Shown: one piece after another, positions 43,136 to 52,016 of the stretch
Layout of the letters: each line of letters starts with the position of its first letter
Numbering within the stretch: position 1 is the stretch's first letter
From: Mumia sp. zg.B17
GTDB lineage: Bacteria; Actinomycetota; Actinomycetes; Propionibacteriales; Nocardioidaceae
Direction: 5' to 3'
Assembly (NCBI RefSeq): GCF_019550915.1
Contig: NZ_JAHWCI010000002.1
Span: forward strand, 468,056 to 532,055
DNA: 64,000 nt
Notes under the pieces: model-generated
Databases searched by the model: none
Told to the model about the DNA's origin: nothing
The model's input: the letters and a program-made list of their open reading frames with translations, nothing else
Position numbers and translations under genes: made by a program

Positions 43136-44523
43136 CGACGGCACAGACGAGCGGCCCGACCCCGGCAGCGGCCCGACGCCGGGAGCAGCGTGCGTGGTAC
43201 TGGTACGACTGGGCCAACTCCGCCTACATCACCAGCGTGGGGACGGTGCTCATCGGCCCCTACCTCACCTCGGTCGCCGAGCGGGACGCGTGCGGTCGGG
43301 TCGGCACCGTCGACGACCCGTGCACAAGCCGGGTCGACCTTCTCGGACTCGGTCTGTCGGCTGGCTCGCTGGTGTTCTACGTCGTCACCTTCGCGACGCT
43401 GCTCTCCGCGGTGGTCCTGCCGATCGTCGGAGCCGTCGCCGACCGCGTCGAGTCCAAGCGCACCCTGATGGCTCGCCTCGCGTGGGCCGGCGCCCTCGCG
43501 ACCTGCTGCATGTTCCTTGTCGCCGGCAGCAACTGGCAGCTCGGCGCGGGTCTGCTGATGGTCGCGAACCTCTGCATGGCTGCCTCGTTGACGGTCTACG
43601 ACGCGATCCTGATCGACGTCGCCGAGCCGGACGAGCGCGATCACGTGTCATCCCGCGGCTGGGCCGTCGGCTATCTGGGTGGAGGGGTGCTGCTCCTGCT
43701 CAACCTCGGCCTCGTCCTGGGAGCGGGCGACGTCGTCGGGACCGACACGGCGGTCCGCATCAGCCTGCTCTCGGCCGGTATCTGGTGGGGCGGGTTCACG
43801 ATCGTCGCGTACCGAGGGCTTCGCGACCATCCGCCGGCCGACCTCGTCGCCGCCGACCCCGAGCATCGACCCGGACTGGTCCAACGCAGCTTCGGGCAGC
43901 TGTGGACGACCCTGAAGGACCTCAGGAGATATCCACAGACGCTGCTCTTCCTCGTCGCCTACCTCTTCTACAACGACGGCATCCAGACCGTCATCTACTC
44001 CTCTTCCATCTACGGGCAGAAGCAGCTCGGCTTCTCGCAGGAGGTTTTGATCGCCACGATCCTCCTCGTCCAGTTCGTCGCGATCGCGGGCGCTCTCTTC
44101 TTCGGGCGCGTGGCACGCAGCGTCGGAGCGACCCGGACGATCATGGGCGGACTCGTCGTGTGGATGGTCATCGTCTGCGTCGGATACGTCCTGCCTGCAG
44201 GCCAGGTCGTGCCCTTCCTCGCGATGGCGACGGGGATCGGCATCGTGCTGGGCGGCACGCAGGCGCTGTCGCGCTCCTTGTACTCCCAGATGATCCCCAA
44301 GGGACGCGAGGCCGAGTACTTCAGCCTCTACCAGGCCGCCGAGCGAGGGACGAGCTGGCTCGGTACGCTGGTTTTCGGCCTCGTCCACCAGCTGACGGGG
44401 TCGTACCGTCCGGCGATCTTCGCGCTGATCGTGTTCTTCCTGGTCGGATTCGTACTCCTGACGCGGCTCGACCCCCGACGTGCGATCCGCGAGGCCGGCA
44501 ACACTGTCCCCGCCGTGGTCTGA
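43132..44523 (+). CDS. MFS transporter, UMF1/Atg22-like
   Basis: A 463-aa major-facilitator protein with about 12 transmembrane segments. It starts with a cytoplasmic tail and the YWYDWANSAYIT motif characteristic of the UMF1/Atg22-type group. Later motifs include FLVAYLFYNDGIQTV and LSRSLYSQMIPKGREAEYFSLYQ. The substrate is unknown; co-translation with the glycerophosphodiesterase (4-nt overlap) suggests glycerophosphodiesters or related lipids. Conserved neighbours rbpA, ppm1 and lnt follow. Confidence 0.88.
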   Translation: MTTAQTSGPTPAAARRREQRAWYWYDWANSAYITSVGTVLIGPYLTSVAERDACGRVGTVDDPCTSRVDLLGLGLSAGSLVFYVVTFATLLSAVVLPIVGAVADRVESKRTLMARLAWAGALATCCMFLVAGSNWQLGAGLLMVANLCMAASLTVYDAILIDVAEPDERDHVSSRGWAVGYLGGGVLLLLNLGLVLGAGDVVGTDTAVRISLLSAGIWWGGFTIVAYRGLRDHPPADLVAADPEHRPGLVQRSFGQLWTTLKDLRRYPQTLLFLVAYLFYNDGIQTVIYSSSIYGQKQLGFSQEVLIATILLVQFVAIAGALFFGRVARSVGATRTIMGGLVVWMVIVCVGYVLPAGQVVPFLAMATGIGIVLGGTQALSRSLYSQMIPKGREAEYFSLYQAAERGTSWLGTLVFGLVHQLTGSYRPAIFALIVFFLVGFVLLTRLDPRRAIREAGNTVPAVV

Positions 44524-44555
44524 CGGCGTGGCCTAGGACACGATTCGCTCTCAGG

Positions 44556-44581
44556 GGAATCTCACGAGCCCCCGATACGTT
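44556..44581 (+). promoter_or_regulatory. SigR/SigH-type promoter upstream of rbpA
   Basis: GGAAT (44556-44560) and GTT (44579-44581) are separated by exactly 18 nt, matching the thiol-oxidative-stress sigma consensus GGAAT-N18-GTT. Streptomyces rbpA is a known SigR target, so the match is expected as well as seen. The start would be about 60 nt upstream of the rbpA ATG. Confidence 0.75.
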
Positions 44582-44649
44582 GGACAGCGTGTACGGAAAC
44601 GGACACGTCTCGTACCACCATGTTGTGATTCATTGTCGGGAGGGCATTA

Positions 44650-45051
44650 ATGGCTGAACGCGCACTCCGGGGGGCGCGCCTCGGAACCCAGAGCTTCGAG
44701 GACGAGCGTGGCGTCGAGATGGCGCCGCGGCAGGACGTCGAGTACGTCCTCCCTGACGGTAAGACATTCACGATCACGATGGCCGACGACGCGGAGATCC
44801 CCGCCGAGTGGGAGGACCCGCGCACCGGAAAGATCGGTCGCCTCGTCGACGGCACCGAGCCCGAGCACAAGGACGTCAAGGCCCCGCGTACGCACTGGGA
44901 CATGCTGCTCGAGCGGCGTTCGATCCCCGAGCTCGAGGAGATCCTGACCGAGCGCCTGGAGCTTCTGCGCGCCGGCGAGATCGGCCCGGCGCACCTGCAC
45001 CGCCCGGCGAAGTCCAAGGCCAAGGCCAAGGCTCGCAAGCGTACGGCCTGA
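44650..45051 (+). CDS. rbpA: RNA polymerase-binding protein RbpA
   Basis: A 133-aa RbpA, the actinobacterial factor that binds the sigma subunit and RNA polymerase to stabilise open complexes. Seen: the N-terminal ALRGARLGTQSFEDERGV, the APRQDVEYVLPDG core and the sigma-interaction RTHWDMLLERRSIPELEEILTERLELLR. The zinc-binding cysteines of Streptomyces RbpA are absent (no Cys), as in mycobacterial RbpA. The Lys/Ala C-terminal tail (SKAKAKARKR) is longer than in M. tuberculosis. A GGGAGGG site precedes the ATG, and a SigR-type promoter and a strong terminator bound the gene. Confidence 0.96.
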   Translation: MAERALRGARLGTQSFEDERGVEMAPRQDVEYVLPDGKTFTITMADDAEIPAEWEDPRTGKIGRLVDGTEPEHKDVKAPRTHWDMLLERRSIPELEEILTERLELLRAGEIGPAHLHRPAKSKAKAKARKRTA

Positions 45052-45082
45052 CCGACAAGCTCCCGACCTGATCCCCCGGATC

Positions 45083-45126
45083 GCCTGGGTCGCACCGTCT
45101 CCCCCCATGGTGCGGCCCAGGCTTTT
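45083..45126 (+). terminator. Intrinsic terminator of rbpA
   Basis: A 14-bp stem GCCTGGGTCGCACC / GGTGCGGCCCAGGC with a single G-U pair and a 12-nt loop, followed directly by TTTT. It lies about 30 nt after the rbpA stop and is the clearest intrinsic terminator in the window. Confidence 0.85.
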
Positions 45127-45150
45127 GTCTGTGCCCGGGCCTGCCGGCGT

Positions 45151-45693
45151 TTACGGGGTCGGCGGTGGGAAGGTCCGCTGCGGTGTGTTCGGCGCCGGAG
45201 CGGGTCGCGCTCGGCTGCCCGGCAGGTCGTCGTCCTCGATGACCTCGCCCTGGACCACCGTGCTCGACGCGTCCGCGGGACCGGTGCGGCCACCTCGGCT
45301 CGTTGGGCGGCCGAAGCGGTCCACGACCACCCAGGCGCCCTGGCTCTCGACCCATCGTCGTGTCCGGCTGCGCACGAGCCGACGGACCGGCGGCAGCATC
45401 AAGAGGAGCCCGGCGAGAGCGGTGAGGAATCCGGGTACGGCGAGGAGGATGCCGGAGAGCACGGTCAGCGCTCGCCCGTCCCCACCGGTCGGCACCGCAC
45501 CCTCACGGGCGGCCTGACGCATCGCCTGCCAGCCACGACGCCCGGCCTCGCGCAGGACGAGCACCCCCACGACGGTGAGGGCGAGGAGCACGAGCAGCGT
45601 GGGGCCGACGCCGATCAGCCGGCTCACTCCCACCGCGACGGCGATCTCCGCCACGGGCAGCAGCAAGAACGCGGCTGCGATACCTCGACGCAT
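45151..45693 (-). CDS. fxsA: FxsA family membrane protein
   Basis: A 180-aa FxsA protein, named after suppression of F exclusion of phage T7. Seen: two to three N-terminal transmembrane segments with LLPVAEIAVAVGVSRLIG and LREAGRRGWQAMRQA, then a hydrophobic GILLAVPGFLTALAGLLLMLPPVRR block. The C-terminal ~60 residues are proline-rich and disordered (ARPAPAPNTPQR). A GAAG/GGGG-type site lies before the ATG. It is convergent with rbpA across the terminator and upstream of ppm1 in transcription order. Confidence 0.88.
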   Translation of the reverse strand: MRRGIAAAFLLLPVAEIAVAVGVSRLIGVGPTLLVLLALTVVGVLVLREAGRRGWQAMRQAAREGAVPTGGDGRALTVLSGILLAVPGFLTALAGLLLMLPPVRRLVRSRTRRWVESQGAWVVVDRFGRPTSRGGRTGPADASSTVVQGEVIEDDDLPGSRARPAPAPNTPQRTFPPPTP

Positions 45694-45736
45694 CGACTTC
45701 CCCTCTCGCCCCGGGACGCTCAGAACTCTCGGTGCC

Positions 45737-46471
45737 TTACGACGAGCGTACGCGGCGCAGCCAACGGGTGCGGTCGTGCAGTCCCCAGCCCGTCACGCGC
45801 CAGAGCGCCTCACGGACGATCCCGCCGTCCATCTTTGACTCCCCCGCCACGCGCTCGACGAACGTGATCGGGACCTCGCGGACGTCGTACCCGGCACGGA
45901 CCGAGCGCCGGGCCAGGTCGACCTGGAAGCAGTAGCCCTGCGACGCGATCTCGTCAGCCAGCAGGTCCTTGAGGACCGCGCCTCGGAACGCCCGGTATCC
46001 CCCCGTGGCGTCACGCAGCGGCAGACCGAGCGCCACGCGCGCATAGAGATTGCCGCCGCGTGAGAGCACCTCGCGCTGCTTGGGCCAGTTGACCACCGAA
46101 CCCCCGTCGACCCAACGCGAGCCCAGGACGAGATCGGCACCGGCGTCGATCGCGTCGAGGAGACGATAGAGCTCCTCCGGCTGGTGGGAGCCGTCGGCGT
46201 CCATCTCGACGAGGACGTCGTACCCACGCTCGAGGCCCCACGCGAACCCTGCGAGGTAGGCCGCGCCGAGACCGTCCTTGGTGGTGCGGTGCATGACCTG
46301 GACCGAGGGGTCCGCGGCGGCCAACTGGTCGGCGAGATCACCGGTCCCGTCAGGCGAGCCGTCATCGACGACGAGCACGTCCGCGTCGGGCTGCGCGCCA
46401 CGGACCCGCCCCACGATCGACTCGACGTTCTCCACCTCGTTGTAGGTGGGGATCACTACCAGGGACTTCAC
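45737..46471 (-). CDS. ppm1: Polyprenol monophosphomannose synthase
   Basis: A 244-aa GT2 glycosyltransferase. Seen: [12 protein letters not shown], the UDP/GDP-binding [13 protein letters not shown], and the metal site [10 protein letters not shown] (DxD-like). It transfers mannose from GDP-Man to polyprenyl phosphate, the donor for lipoglycans and protein O-mannosylation. The GTG at 46471 overlaps the lnt stop by 4 nt (GTGA). In M. tuberculosis the two functions are fused in one protein, Ppm1; here they are separate but co-translated, as in Corynebacterium and Streptomyces. Confidence 0.93.
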   Translation of the reverse strand: MKSLVVIPTYNEVENVESIVGRVRGAQPDADVLVVDDGSPDGTGDLADQLAAADPSVQVMHRTTKDGLGAAYLAGFAWGLERGYDVLVEMDADGSHQPEELYRLLDAIDAGADLVLGSRWVDGGSVVNWPKQREVLSRGGNLYARVALGLPLRDATGGYRAFRGAVLKDLLADEIASQGYCFQVDLARRSVRAGYDVREVPITFVERVAGESKMDGGIVREALWRVTGWGLHDRTRWLRRVRSS

Positions 46472-48000
46472 CGTCGACGTACCTTCCTTCGGATTCCGCT
46501 CAGCAGCACGAGGGCGACCGTGAGCGACGCGGCCGCCTCTATCCAGATGCCGAGCCGCGTGCCGGTCGTGACCGCCGTGGCGGCCTGGATCTCCTCGGCG
46601 AGATAGCCCGGCTCCTCCTGCGGCGCCGTCGCCTGAACCGTACCGTCTGGACGGATGAGACCGGAGATCCCGTTGGTCGACGGCACGGCGACGTACCGCC
46701 CCGACTCGATCGCGCGCAGCCGCGAGATCTGCCACTGCTGCTCGGGCTGGGAGGTTCCCGTGAAGGTCGCGTTGTTGGTCTGCACCACGAGCAGCTCCGC
46801 CCCGCCGAGCACCGCGCTGCGGGCCAGCCCGTCGAAGACCACGTCGAAGCACATCATCGTGCCGACGACGCTGTCGCCGATCGGGAGGGAGCCGGACTCG
46901 TCACCGGGGAGGATGTCGCGTGGGATCTCCTCCGCGAGGAGCGGCACCAGCCACTCGGAGAACCCCCGAAACGGCACGTACTCGCCCCAGGGGACGAGGT
47001 GCTGCTTGATGTAGCGGTCGCCGGGCCCGGTCACCGGGTCCCACACGAGGCCGGCGTTGTACGCCGTATCTTCTCGGGGTCCATCGAGGATGGCACCCAC
47101 CAGGATCGGGGCGCCGACGTCACGCGCCGCACGGGTGATCGCCTCGCCCGCCGCCCGGTCCGTCGTCGGGTCGATGTCGGAGGCGTTCTCCGGCCACAGG
47201 ACGAGGTCGGGCGGAGGGAGAGCGCCACTGCGCACCTGAGCCGCGTACGCCGACGTCACGCGGACGTGGTTCTCGAGGACCTGGCGCTGCTCGCCGTACC
47301 AGGACGCGCCGGTCCCGGGAACGTCACCCTGCACGATCGCCACCTGCATCGAACGACCGTCCCCGGCGATCCCGACGGGAAGCACGGCACCGACCGCGAA
47401 GACAGCGCCGACGGACACCGCGCCCAGAGCCAGCCGACGCACGCGTCCCGACTCGGCGCGCCAGCACGAGAACGCCCACACGGCCAGCGCCGCCGTCAGG
47501 AACACCGCTCCCGACAGTGCCGAGACCCCCAGCCAGCGCGCGATCGGCGCCAGCGGCGTGTCCACCGCGGCAAACGCCAGCCTCCCCCACGGGAAACCAC
47601 CGAAGGGAAACAGGCTCCGCAGCATCTCCGCCGCCATCCACGCCAGCGCGCCGAGCACCGGCCAGGCTCGCAGGCGCGCCAGTGCCGCGAAGGCGGCACC
47701 GAACGCGCCGTAGAAGAGGCCTTCGAAGGCGGCGAGGGCGACGTACGCCCCGGGGATCTCGAAGACCAGCACCCAGGACAGCAGGACGAGGAGGAACGAC
47801 GTCCCGAACGCCCAGCCCAACCACGCCCCCACGCCGACGCTCGCGCCACGAAGGGCGACCACCAGCAGGATCAGGCCTGGCCACACGGACCATGGCTGCG
47901 AGACCGGCGCGAAGCCGCACGACACGACCAGGCCGGCCGCCACAGCAAGGGCGGTGCGCCGGAACCAGGTCCGGTCGGCGAAGGAGAGAGCACGAGGCAC
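46468..48000 (-). CDS. lnt: Apolipoprotein N-acyltransferase
   Basis: A 510-aa membrane enzyme with about six N-terminal transmembrane segments and a nitrilase-fold domain. The triad is present: Glu271 (LWPENASD), Lys332 ([14 protein letters not shown]) and Cys384 (TMMCFDVVF). It adds the third acyl chain to the N-terminal cysteine of lipoproteins, such as those at 14502 and 59522. The GTG at 48000 is 6 nt after TAGCGT (48012-48007, minus strand), so leaderless. It is co-translated with ppm1. Confidence 0.95.
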   Translation of the reverse strand: MPRALSFADRTWFRRTALAVAAGLVVSCGFAPVSQPWSVWPGLILLVVALRGASVGVGAWLGWAFGTSFLLVLLSWVLVFEIPGAYVALAAFEGLFYGAFGAAFAALARLRAWPVLGALAWMAAEMLRSLFPFGGFPWGRLAFAAVDTPLAPIARWLGVSALSGAVFLTAALAVWAFSCWRAESGRVRRLALGAVSVGAVFAVGAVLPVGIAGDGRSMQVAIVQGDVPGTGASWYGEQRQVLENHVRVTSAYAAQVRSGALPPPDLVLWPENASDIDPTTDRAAGEAITRAARDVGAPILVGAILDGPREDTAYNAGLVWDPVTGPGDRYIKQHLVPWGEYVPFRGFSEWLVPLLAEEIPRDILPGDESGSLPIGDSVVGTMMCFDVVFDGLARSAVLGGAELLVVQTNNATFTGTSQPEQQWQISRLRAIESGRYVAVPSTNGISGLIRPDGTVQATAPQEEPGYLAEEIQAATAVTTGTRLGIWIEAAASLTVALVLLSGIRRKVRRR

Positions 48001-48070
48001 AGGTCAACGCTACCGGGAGGTGCCACCGACGGAGCGGCGAGAGGGAGGTGACCGTGCGAGAAAGTGATCC

Positions 48071-48136
48071 GCCAGAGGCCCGGCGCCCTTCGGACCAGCA
48101 GAAGCTGTTGTCTAGTGGGCGCCAGGTGCCTCTGGC
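48071..48136. other. Nested hairpin between amidohydrolase and lnt genes
   Basis: Outer stem GCCAGAGGC (48071-48079) / GCCTCTGGC (48128-48136), inner stem GGCGCCC (48082-48088) / GGGCGCC (48117-48123), and inside the 28-nt loop a small CAGC-AGAA-GCTG hairpin. It lies in the 219-bp gap between the amidohydrolase stop and the lnt start, both on the minus strand. No T-run follows on either side, so it is more likely a structured RNA, processing site or weak terminator than a classic one. Confidence 0.55.
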
Positions 48137-48219
48137 GTGAAGCCTCTCCCCGTGATACCGCCAGCATCCGAGAGGCGATCAGGTACGACAGTGCCCTCCC
48201 TGACCGCTCGTGTCAACAC

Positions 48220-49758
48220 TCAGGCGACGCTCGAGGCCATCTCGTACGCGGTGCGTCCCGACACCACCGTGCGGACGCACCGCGCCTCGCCGGCGACGGC
48301 CGCCTCGGCCGCCTGCGCTCCCGTCGGGACCTCCCAGAACGCGAGATGTGCCGCCGCCCCCGGCTCGAGCCGGCCGGTGCCGTCGATGCGGGCGGCCCGC
48401 CATCCGCCGACGGTGTGCGCATGCACCGCCTGTGCGAGCGACAGCGCCTGCCCGCCCGCCTGCGGCCTCGTCGCCGCCGCGATGGCGTGCCACGGCGCTA
48501 GCGGGGTCACGGGGGCGTCGGAGCCGAAGGCGAGCGGGACGCCGATCGCGGCCATCGCCGCCAGCGGGTTCATCCCGTGCGAACGGTCCTTGCCGAGACG
48601 AGCGGCATACATCCCGTCCGACCCGCCCCACGCGGCGTCGAACGCCGGCTGGACGCTGGCGGTGACACCGAGCTGGGCGAGCAGCTCGAGGTCGGCCCCC
48701 GACGGCATCTCGAGATGCTCGACACGGTGACGCGCGGCGCGCAACGTATCGGTCCCGAGGACGTCCCGTGCGCGACGCAGACCCTCGACCAGGGTGGCCG
48801 ACGCTCGATCGCCGATGACGTGGAAGCCCGCCTGGAGGCCGGCGCGCGTGCACCCGACGACGTGCTCGGCAACCTCGTCCGCCTCGAGGTACTGGTGGCC
48901 GATGGTGGACGGACGGTCGTCGTACGGCTCGTGCAGCGCAGCGGTGTGCGAGCCCAGGGAGCCGTCGATGTTGAGGTCTCCCGCCAGGCCCGCCACGTCG
49001 TACGCGCGCGCGTCCGCATAGGCGTCGCGCGAACCCCAGTAGGTCACCACGTGCGGCAGGACCTCGGACGCGGCCAGCGCACGCACCACGTTCACGTCCT
49101 CCAGCGGCGAGATGTGCGGGGCGGCGTTCTCGTGGACCGAGACGATGCCGGCTGCGGCCGCCGCACGCAGGGCCGTACCGATCGTCGCCGCACGGTGGGA
49201 GGGATCGGACAGCGTCGCCAGATGCTGGCGTACGAGGTGGTGGGCGTCTCGCTCGACCCGTCCGCCGGCGCTCCAGCCGTCAGCCTCTCGCAGGCCGTGG
49301 ACCCTGCTGACCAGGGAGGCCGAGACGACGCCCGAGTGCCCGTCGACGCGTCCCAGGTAGACGGGACGCCCACCGGCGGCGCGGTCGAGGTCGGGACCGG
49401 TGAGCGTGCCGTCGGGCCAGGACGTGTCGTCCCACCCCTGACCGTGCACGACGACGTCGCCAGAGCGGGACGTGTGGACGCCCAGGCGTTCGAGCGCCTC
49501 GACCCGCGAGCGCGCTCCTGCGAGGTCCAGACCTCGCAGCGCGTGACCGGTCATCGCCAGATGGACGTGGGCGTCGACGAATCCGGGCGTCAGCAACGTC
49601 CCGTCGAGCGCTCGGACCTCGGTCGCACCGTCGACCCACGACGCGGCGTCGTGGTCGTCACCGATCCAGGCGATCGTCTCGCCCTCGACAGCCAGCGCGG
49701 CAGGACGGCGGCGGTCCAGGAGACTGACCCCGCGGTACAGAGTCCGGCCGCCACCCAT
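48220..49758 (-). CDS. Amidohydrolase family protein (YtcJ-like)
   Basis: A 512-aa amidohydrolase-3-type protein. Seen: GFVDAHVHLAMTG (HxH), GDLNIDGSLGSHTAALHEPY, FHVIGDRAS, RHRVEHLEMPS and the terminal GSDAPVTPLAPWHAI. The order fits the YtcJ subgroup, which acts on exocyclic amide or N-acyl bonds of unknown substrates. The ATG at 49758 overlaps the stop of the GNAT gene by one base, so the two are co-translated. Confidence 0.88.
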   Translation of the reverse strand: MGGGRTLYRGVSLLDRRRPAALAVEGETIAWIGDDHDAASWVDGATEVRALDGTLLTPGFVDAHVHLAMTGHALRGLDLAGARSRVEALERLGVHTSRSGDVVVHGQGWDDTSWPDGTLTGPDLDRAAGGRPVYLGRVDGHSGVVSASLVSRVHGLREADGWSAGGRVERDAHHLVRQHLATLSDPSHRAATIGTALRAAAAAGIVSVHENAAPHISPLEDVNVVRALAASEVLPHVVTYWGSRDAYADARAYDVAGLAGDLNIDGSLGSHTAALHEPYDDRPSTIGHQYLEADEVAEHVVGCTRAGLQAGFHVIGDRASATLVEGLRRARDVLGTDTLRAARHRVEHLEMPSGADLELLAQLGVTASVQPAFDAAWGGSDGMYAARLGKDRSHGMNPLAAMAAIGVPLAFGSDAPVTPLAPWHAIAAATRPQAGGQALSLAQAVHAHTVGGWRAARIDGTGRLEPGAAAHLAFWEVPTGAQAAEAAVAGEARCVRTVVSGRTAYEMASSVA

Positions 49759-50357
49759 CAACGCACCTCGGAGGCCCCGGGCCCGGTCGGTGTGTCGCCG
49801 TGGAGCGTGAGGTCGTGCTCGTCGGTGCGAAGGTCCAGCCAGAAGTAGACGTTGTCCCACCGCTGGTCGCCGATGGCGACGAAGTCGGGGATCCTGCCGT
49901 ACTCCTGGAATCCGAGGCGCTCGTACAGCGCCATCGCCGCGTGGTTGTTGCCGCGTACGTCCAGGGTGAGGATCTCGATGCCCGACTTGCGGGCGTAGTC
50001 GATGAGCTCGCCGACCAGGCGTCGGCCGAGGCCGGCCCCCCGCGCACGGGACGAGACAGCGACGCGGCCGATGTCCGCGTGCGGCTGCTCGGTCTCGCCC
50101 ATCCGGCGTGACCAGTACGCAAACCCGACGACACCGCCCTCGGCGTCCTCGGCGACAGCGAGGCAGGCGTCGTCGAGGTCGCTCTCCTGCACCAGGTCGC
50201 CGAGAAGGTCGCCGACGTCGGACCGGCTCGGTGGCTCCAGCCATCCGAGCGCGGCACCCTCCTCCACCAGCTCGGTGATCAAAGCGTGCAGCGAGTCCAG
50301 CAGCTCAGGCTCTGGGTCGGTGACACGTCGTACGGTGAAGGTGGCCAGGTCGGCCAT
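49758..50357 (-). CDS. GNAT family N-acetyltransferase
   Basis: A 199-aa acetyltransferase. Seen: VRRVTDPEPELLDSLHALI, the strand IGRVAVSSRARGAGLGRRLVGELI with P-loop R-G-x-G-L-G, and the C-terminal TLDVRGNNHAAMALYERLGFQEYGR, which is strongly GNAT. ATG 50357 with GGAGG about 10 nt upstream. It is coupled to the amidohydrolase (TGATG) and follows the AsnC regulator by 7 nt, so all may form one transcript. Substrate unknown. Confidence 0.9.
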   Translation of the reverse strand: MADLATFTVRRVTDPEPELLDSLHALITELVEEGAALGWLEPPSRSDVGDLLGDLVQESDLDDACLAVAEDAEGGVVGFAYWSRRMGETEQPHADIGRVAVSSRARGAGLGRRLVGELIDYARKSGIEILTLDVRGNNHAAMALYERLGFQEYGRIPDFVAIGDQRWDNVYFWLDLRTDEHDLTLHGDTPTGPGASEVR

Positions 50358-50364
50358 ACTAGGG

Positions 50365-50874
50365 TCAGCCTCCGATCGGGCGGTTCTCGTAGTAGGTGGA
50401 CAAGACGATGGTGCTCCTGGTCGAGACGTTCGCCGCCGCCCGGATCTCGGCGAGCAGCCCTTCCAGGGCCACGGTGCTCGGCACCCTGACCTTGAGCACA
50501 TAGCTCTCCTCCCCCGCGACCGAGTAGCACGCCTCGATGGCGTCGAGGTGCCGCAGCCGCTCTGGGGAGTCGTCAGGCTGGCTCGGGTCGATGGGACGGA
50601 TGGAGATGAAGGCGCTGAGGCCCAGGCCGACCGCCGCCGGGTCGAGCTGGGCCTGGTAGCCACGCACCACTCCTCGCGCCTCGAGCCGCTTGACACGTTG
50701 GTGGACAGCACTGGTGGACAGGCCGGTGGCCCGTCCGAGGTCGGTGAAAGACATCCGGCCGTCAGCAGACAGTAGCCGGACGATTTGCGCGTCGGTATCC
50801 TCCACGTGCGACAGGATATCGACCGCGGCCCGGGAGGCGACGATCTGACCGGTGTCAGAGACGTCGTCTCTCAC
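50365..50874 (-). CDS. Lrp/AsnC family regulator
   Basis: A 169-aa leucine-responsive-type regulator. HTH from VEDTDAQIVRLLSADGRMSFTDLGRATGLSTSAVHQRVKRLEARGVVRGY, then the RAM/effector domain (SAFISIRPID ... CYSVAGEESYVLKVRV). The GTG at 50874 begins 1 nt after the M24 peptidase stop, so coupling supports this start; an internal GTG about 24 codons later is the classical AsnC start and is possible. Amino-acid-responsive control of the adjacent peptidase is plausible. Confidence 0.88.
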   Translation of the reverse strand: MRDDVSDTGQIVASRAAVDILSHVEDTDAQIVRLLSADGRMSFTDLGRATGLSTSAVHQRVKRLEARGVVRGYQAQLDPAAVGLGLSAFISIRPIDPSQPDDSPERLRHLDAIEACYSVAGEESYVLKVRVPSTVALEGLLAEIRAAANVSTRSTIVLSTYYENRPIGG

Positions 50875-50875
50875 G

Positions 50876-51982
50876 TCAGTCGAGCACGACGAGGTCGCGG
50901 GTGGTGAGGTTGAGACGCTCGAGGCCGTCGTCGGTGGTCACGACGATGTCCTCGATACGGGCACCGTGACGACCCTCGAGATAGATCCCGGGCTCGATCG
51001 AGAACGCCATCCCCGGCTCGAGTGCGAGCTTGTTGCCGGAGACGATGTAGGGCTCCTCGTGGGTCTCGAGCCCGATCCCGTGGCCGGTGCGGTGGAGGAA
51101 GGCCTCGCCGTAGCCCGACTCCGCGATCACGTCGCGGCCGACCGCATCCACCGACTGCGCCGAGACGCCGGGGCGGGCGTACGCGCACTGCGCGTCCTGA
51201 GCTCGGCGGAGAACCTCGTAGTAGGCGAGGAAGTCCGCCGGTGCCGAGCCCCCGGCGACGTAGGTGCGGGTCGAGTCGGAGCAGTAGCCGGACGGCATCA
51301 CTCCGCCGATGTCGACGACGACGGGGTCGCCGCGCTCGATGACGCGGTCAGAGACCTCGGCGTGGGGCGAGGCCCCGTTGGGTCCGGAACCGACGATCAC
51401 GAACTCGACGCTCTCGTGGCCCTCGGCCAGGATGGCCTCGGCGATGTCCCGGCCCACCTCCCGCTCCGTGCGGCCGGGTCGAAGCCACTCCCCCATGCGC
51501 GTGTGGACCCGGTCGATCGCGGCGCCGGCTTCGCGGAGGGCCTCGATCTCGTCGGGCGTCTTGCGCGTCCGGAGCGGCCGCAGCACGCCGCCGGCGAGGA
51601 CCTGGTCGGCGTCACCGAAGGCGAGGCCGAACGCAAAGACACGCTCGGCCCACATGTGGTCGTCCACGGCGACACGTCGGGCACCCTTCGCTGCTGCGTG
51701 GGCGGCGGCGTACGGGTCGTCGGTCTCCTCCCAGCCCACCAGGGCGATGCCGTGCTCCTCGACACCGGCCTCGACCGCCATCGCCACCTCGAGACGCGGA
51801 AGGACCAGGACCGGGTCGCCCTCGGTCGGCAGCACCAGGCAGGTCAGACGCTCGAGCGGCATCGCGGCGAACCCCGTGAGGTAGCGCAGGTCGGCACCGG
51901 GCGTGACCAGAAGAGCGTCGATTCCGGAGTCTTTCGCTGCCGCCCGGGCAGCGTCGAGCCGGCGAGAGATGTCGGTGGTCAT
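50876..51982 (-). CDS. M24 family Xaa-Pro peptidase
   Basis: A 368-aa creatinase/aminopeptidase-P-fold enzyme. N-terminal creatinase-like domain (~1-130) and a pita-bread catalytic domain with metal ligands Asp (VVDIGG), Asp (CSDSTRT), His (HRTGHGIG), Glu (SIEPGIY) and Glu (ARIEDIV). It removes N-terminal residues before proline. ATG 51982 lies 7 nt after TAGTCT (51995-51990, minus strand), so leaderless. It is followed 1 nt later by the Lrp/AsnC gene. Confidence 0.93.
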   Translation of the reverse strand: MTTDISRRLDAARAAAKDSGIDALLVTPGADLRYLTGFAAMPLERLTCLVLPTEGDPVLVLPRLEVAMAVEAGVEEHGIALVGWEETDDPYAAAHAAAKGARRVAVDDHMWAERVFAFGLAFGDADQVLAGGVLRPLRTRKTPDEIEALREAGAAIDRVHTRMGEWLRPGRTEREVGRDIAEAILAEGHESVEFVIVGSGPNGASPHAEVSDRVIERGDPVVVDIGGVMPSGYCSDSTRTYVAGGSAPADFLAYYEVLRRAQDAQCAYARPGVSAQSVDAVGRDVIAESGYGEAFLHRTGHGIGLETHEEPYIVSGNKLALEPGMAFSIEPGIYLEGRHGARIEDIVVTTDDGLERLNLTTRDLVVLD

Positions 51983-52016
51983 GCCCTCGAGACTACCGGC
52001 GGCGCCCCGCGGGCCC

